Shown piece by piece: positions 23,602 through 25,659 of a DNA stretch of 25,659 bases (positions are counted from its first letter, which is position 1; each line of letters starts with the position of its first letter). A program made the position numbers and the translations under genes. This DNA comes from JASEHD01 sp964471945 (GTDB lineage: Bacteria; Bacteroidota; Ignavibacteria; UBA10030; SZUA-254): NCBI GenBank assembly GCA_964471945.1, contig CAYYIJ010000025.1, positions 1-25,659 of the forward strand, in the 5' to 3' direction. Below the pieces are notes generated by a model. That model searched no databases. It was not told where the DNA came from and saw only the letters and a list, made by a program, of their open reading frames with translations.

Positions 23602-24709
23602 TTAGTGGCTTTGTTTCCCATACTCCATCAAATATGCTTTTATAAACTCATCTATACTGCCATCCATTACGCCCGGCACGTCACTAGTTTCAAAATCGGT
23701 GCGATGGTCTTTGACCATTTTGTAAGGATAAAAAACATACGAGCGTATTTGACTCCCCCATTCGATTTTTTTCTTTGAACTCTCGATCGTCGCAAGTTTC
23801 GCTTCTTCTTCTTCTTTTTTAAGTTGATACAATCGCGACTTCAGCATCTTCATTGCACGTTCTTTATTCTGAAATTGAGAGCGTTCCTGCTGACACGCAA
23901 CAACCACTCCGGTTGGATTATGTTTGATACGTACTGCAGTCTCGACTTTATTTACATTCTGACCACCTTTACCACCGGAACGATATGTTGTTACCTCTAT
24001 ATCGGCAGGATTGATTTCGATCTCGACATCATCCTCGATTTCAGGATAAACAAAAATGGATGCGAACGATGTATGTCGCCTTGCATTAGCATCGAATGGA
24101 GAAATACGAACCAAACGATGAACTCCAACCTCTGCTTTCAAATATCCGTAAGCATATTGCCCTTGAACTTCGATAGTTACACTCTTCAAACCCGCTCCCT
24201 CACCAGCCAACTCATCTAGCAAAAATGTTTTGAATCCGTTTCTCTCACACCAACGCAAATACATACGCAAAAGCATTTCAGCCCAATCTTGTGCCTCGGT
24301 TCCGCCAGCACCAGAATGAATTGTAATAATGCAATTCTTATCATCATCATCACCGCTTAGCATGTTGCGGAACTCAAGATCGCCTAATGCTTTTTCAATG
24401 GTTGAAATCTCAGATTGAATTTCACTTTCATAAGATGCATCCGAAGCTTCGGTTGCTAATTCGAGAAGTGTTTGTGCATCGTGGAGCTTTCGCTGAATAG
24501 ATGTCCATGCTTCCACCCAAGTTTTTCGTTTATTGATTTGCTGCATTACCTTTTGTGCAGCGATGTTATCGTTCCAGAAATTCGGGGCGTGAGCTTTCAC
24601 CTCGAGGTCGGCTATTTCCTTCTCCTTTGTGTCAAGGTCAAAGATACCCCCGGAGGTTGGTGAGCTTTGTTTCGAGTTCTTTTATTTTATCTTTTACGTC
24701 TTCAAACAT
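23602..24709 (-). CDS. prfB: Peptide chain release factor 2, with programmed +1 frameshift
   Basis: RF2 reads UGA and UAA stop codons and releases the peptide. Translation begins at ATG 24709 (MFEDVKDKIKELETKL), reaches an in-frame TGA at 24638-24640 after 23 codons, and continues in the +1 frame from GAC 24637-24639 to TAA at the end, giving 368 residues, a normal RF2 length. Motifs: GAGGTEAQDWAEMLLRMY in the central domain, the RF2 anticodon tripeptide SPF (about 203-205) and the peptidyl-transferase GGQ (about 248-250, SGGKGGQNVNK). The GTG at 24600 is internal to the shifted frame, not a true start. Upstream is the hepT remnant with its MITE, whose edge is 55 bp from this ATG. Confidence 0.96.
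24637..24652 (-). promoter_or_regulatory. RF2 autoregulatory +1 frameshift site
   Basis: The minus strand reads CGGGGGTATCTTTGAC: the internal Shine-Dalgarno-like G-run, the slippery CTT codon and the in-frame TGA followed by C, as in E. coli prfB. Low RF2 favours slippage from CTT to TTT and synthesis of full-length protein. Confidence 0.95.
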
Positions 24710-24758
24710 ATTATCTCTTATAATTATCAAATAAGTTCATAGTCAATTCCAAAGTAAT

Positions 24759-24763
24759 CATGA
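24759..24763. repeat. Target-site duplication CATGA (left)
   Basis: CATGA directly precedes the left terminus of the second MITE and is repeated at 24935-24939 beyond the other terminus. Fusing at this repeat restores the HepT reading frame. Confidence 0.8.
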
Positions 24764-24934
24764 GAGATATCTGAAATATTGTTTCTCGTGCCGATCCAAA
24801 GGATTCCTTCGGAAAGGCATCACTTCGTAACAAAGGCGCAAAGAGTGCTAAGGTTTGATTTTTGAACACAACAATTCCTTTGCGACCTTGGCGAGCTTTG
24901 CGAGATGTATTTTTTTGAATTTTTCAGTAGTCTC
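24764..24934. mobile_element. MITE-like element, 171 bp, inserted in hepT
   Basis: Left end GAGATATCTGAAATAT (24764-24779) and right end, read on the minus strand, GAGACTACTGAAAAAT (24919-24934) match each other at 12 of 16 positions. The right end matches the terminus of the first element (1654-1802) at 14 of 16. It is flanked by perfect CATGA repeats. The interior holds an imperfect inverted repeat: CAAAGGCGCAAAGAGTGC from 24831 against the CCTTTGCGACC...GCTTTGCGAG stretch at 24877-24905, plus a small ATCCAAAGGAT hairpin near 24795. No coding capacity. It lies 55 bp upstream of the prfB ATG and could affect prfB expression. Confidence 0.78.
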
Positions 24935-24939
24935 CATGA
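24935..24939. repeat. Target-site duplication CATGA (right)
   Basis: Exact copy of 24759-24763; also contains the CAT codon complement encoding the His of the HepT RX4H motif. Confidence 0.8.
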
Positions 24940-25077
24940 ACAATTCGGTTTCTTAATCCAATAATATCATGCCAGGGAATATTTTTATTTTCATCATGAT
25001 AGCTTTTTTTATCCAGATAGCATTCGATCTTCTCGATTGCTTCAATGATATCCGCTATTGTCAGTATTGGTGATCGT

Positions 25078-25194
25078 CTAGACATAAATAATTTCTTTTT
25101 CAATATACTCCCAATACTTTGGTTTAATACCTTTTCGGGAAACCAAATCAACCTTCATTTGTAATATTGAAATAATTTCGTTAATGCTTTTCAT
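25078..25194 (-). pseudogene. mntA: MntA-type nucleotidyltransferase antitoxin remnant
   Basis: A 38-codon frame from ATG 25194: MKSINEIISILQ, then MKVDLVSRKGIKPKYWEY and IEKEIIYV. The first part resembles the N-terminal helix and the second the C-terminal VDLV...L.P....I..E.IYV end of minimal nucleotidyltransferases (MNT domain) that AMPylate HepT toxins. The catalytic GSxxRGE...SDxDxLV centre is entirely absent, so the protein is about one third of normal length and cannot be active. The stop TAG overlaps the hepT start (ATGTCTAG), as in intact MntA-HepT operons. The deletion is in frame. Confidence 0.72.
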
Positions 25195-25202
25195 GATTAT
25201 AC

Positions 25203-25256
25203 TCAAGTATATATTCGGATAAGTATTCTTAATTTATCTTTTATGTCTTCAAACAT
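25203..25256 (-). repeat. Partial second copy of the prfB 5' end
   Basis: From ATG 25256 the minus strand encodes MFEDIKDKLR before diverging and stopping at TGA 25203-25205. The first 30 bases match the real prfB start (24680-24709) at 27 positions, the matching blocks being ATGTTTGAAGAC and TAAAAGATAAA. Similarity ends before the frameshift site. The two copies flank the mntA-hepT remnant in direct orientation. Confidence 0.6.
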
Positions 25257-25452
25257 AGTCAGGTTTATAGTATTTCAATAATTTTCTTTTACATAATACG
25301 AAATTATGCGGGGAATGCCAAAATTGGTCCGGTAGCATCCTAAAATCTGGGGTAGTCAGGGCACTGCAAGTATCGGATTTAATGGATGTTTTAATTATTT
25401 GATATTCAAAACCAGAAGGAGGAATAATATTACTTTTTCCCTTATCGTCCAT
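25249..25452 (-). CDS. Doubtful small open frame
   Basis: A 67-codon frame beginning MDDKGKSNIIPPSGFEYQ and ending KLLKYYKPDYV, whose stop overlaps the prfB-like fragment. No domain, signal peptide or ribosome site is recognised, and the surroundings (25257-25579) contain only remnants and repeats. It could be the tail of another decayed gene or chance. Nothing else was found in this stretch apart from the palindrome at 25483-25496. Confidence 0.2.
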   Translation of the reverse strand: MDDKGKSNIIPPSGFEYQIIKTSIKSDTCSALTTPDFRMLPDQFWHSPHNFVLCKRKLLKYYKPDYV

Positions 25453-25482
25453 GAAAACACCGACTGTATTCTATGTCTCCTC

Positions 25483-25496
25483 GGATTGCAAAATCC
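25483..25496. repeat. REP-like palindrome
   Basis: GGATTGCAAAATCC has perfect 5-bp arms around GCAA, embedded in TCTCCTCGGATTGC...CCAGCGTGTATCG. It looks like intergenic REP-type palindromes but only one copy is visible here. Confidence 0.3.
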
Positions 25497-25579
25497 AGCG
25501 TGTATCGTTCCATTAATTGTTTAAATATTTCCTATCTGCCAGCGTAGAAGAGGTGTGATGCATCCAAATATTATTATTA

Positions 25580-25659
25580 GAGACTTCTGAAAAATCACCC
25601 AAATGGTCACCCTGAATTCATTTCAGGGTCTAAAATCGCTTAGATTCCGAAACACCTGC
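25580..25659. mobile_element. MITE-like element, left end of a third copy (truncated by window end)
   Basis: GAGACTTCTGAAAAAT at 25580-25595 matches the terminus of the first element at 15 of 16 positions and the right terminus of the second at 15 of 16. The interior again begins with a palindrome (CCCTGAATTCATTTCAGGG). The other end and any target duplication (left flank TATTA) are outside the window. Confidence 0.6.

Larger units (their letters stand above)
24727..25085 (-). pseudogene. hepT: HepT-type toxin remnant, internally deleted and split by a MITE
   Basis: Starts at ATG 25085 and overlaps the antitoxin remnant by 8 bp, the usual operon arrangement. The present frame is 53 residues (MSRRSPILTIADIIEAIEKI ... 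NIPWHDIIGLRNRIVHGDY) ending TGA 24924. The last residues GDY come from a MITE inserted at 24764-24934. Removing the element and one CATGA copy continues the frame as RIVHDYFGIDYELI to TGA 24727-24729, restoring the RX4HXY catalytic motif of HepT HEPN-domain RNases. Against usual HepT proteins of about 110-140 residues, roughly 40 residues between the first helix (ECYLDKKSY) and NIPWHDI also appear lost, so the gene was probably broken before the insertion. Confidence 0.8.

Noticed and set aside
23373..23621. Minus-strand frames across the second gap (KKQNSKCKNQN and similar)
   Set aside because: They consist of AT-rich simple-repeat translation plus N positions, with no domain or ribosome site.
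24600..24600. GTG at 24600 as the true start of prfB
   Set aside because: The ATG at 24709 followed by the canonical frameshift site gives a normal-length RF2 with the usual N-terminus.
24831..24905. CRISPR-like or tRNA-like structure in the AAAGGCGCAAAG/CTTTGCGACC region
   Set aside because: There is one imperfect inverted repeat with no spacer array, and no cloverleaf or anticodon arm could be drawn; it is the interior of the MITE.

Overview
The window is a piece of a low-GC bacterial chromosome, most likely a draft or metagenome assembly, from the Bacteroidota/Ignavibacteriota side of the FCB group. The basis is two secreted proteins ending in type IX secretion (T9SS) type A sorting domains with the YPNPFNP-type motif, a small FPL..NYI two-helix protein resembling DUF3098, a K+-dependent-type membrane pyrophosphatase, and a TonB/ExbB/ExbD/ExbD cluster linked to a PstS-like lipoprotein. 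Two runs of exactly 100 N (18308-18407 and 23381-23480) are scaffold joins; both have identical sequence on their two sides, so the contigs probably overlap and no sequence is missing. Almost all genes lie on the minus strand.

Layout. 1-284: 3' end of rtcB (RNA ligase) on the plus strand. 498-1562: asnA. 1654-1802: a small inverted-repeat element with a 5-bp target duplication, then a decayed second copy of the rtcB 3' end. 2087-6768: two T9SS-exported proteins. 6793-8922: proton/sodium pyrophosphatase. 9082-14605: a tight operon read right to left: STAS protein, ExbB, ExbD, ExbD, TonB, small membrane protein, PstS-like lipoprotein, TPR protein. 14815-17996: an NtrC-type sigma-54 activator and its membrane histidine kinase. 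Between activator and operon, 14606-14814 carries a sigma-54-like promoter facing the operon plus three palindromes upstream of it, so the two-component pair probably drives the TonB-energised operon. 18077-18664: degraded amino-acid permease/universal-stress-protein gene across the first gap. 18699-19633: two divergent single-domain response regulators. 19642-20171: a small exported protein and the DUF3098-like protein. 20226-23364: a LolCDE-type ABC system (two FtsX-like permeases and an ATPase). 23602-24709: prfB with an intact programmed +1 frameshift. 24727-25256: a wrecked MntA-HepT toxin-antitoxin pair.

The most unusual part is a family of miniature inverted-repeat elements with termini close to GAAACTTCTGAAAAAT. 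Two complete copies (1654-1802 and 24764-24934) are each flanked by a perfect 5-bp direct repeat (GATTA and CATGA), and a third starts at 25580 and runs off the window. The second copy sits inside the active-site motif of hepT; removing it with one CATGA copy restores RNRIVHDYFGIDYELI, a proper HepT RX4HXY end. Both mntA and hepT also appear to have lost their middles, and the pair is flanked by two copies of the prfB 5' end. No tRNA, rRNA, CRISPR array or autonomous transposase gene was seen.
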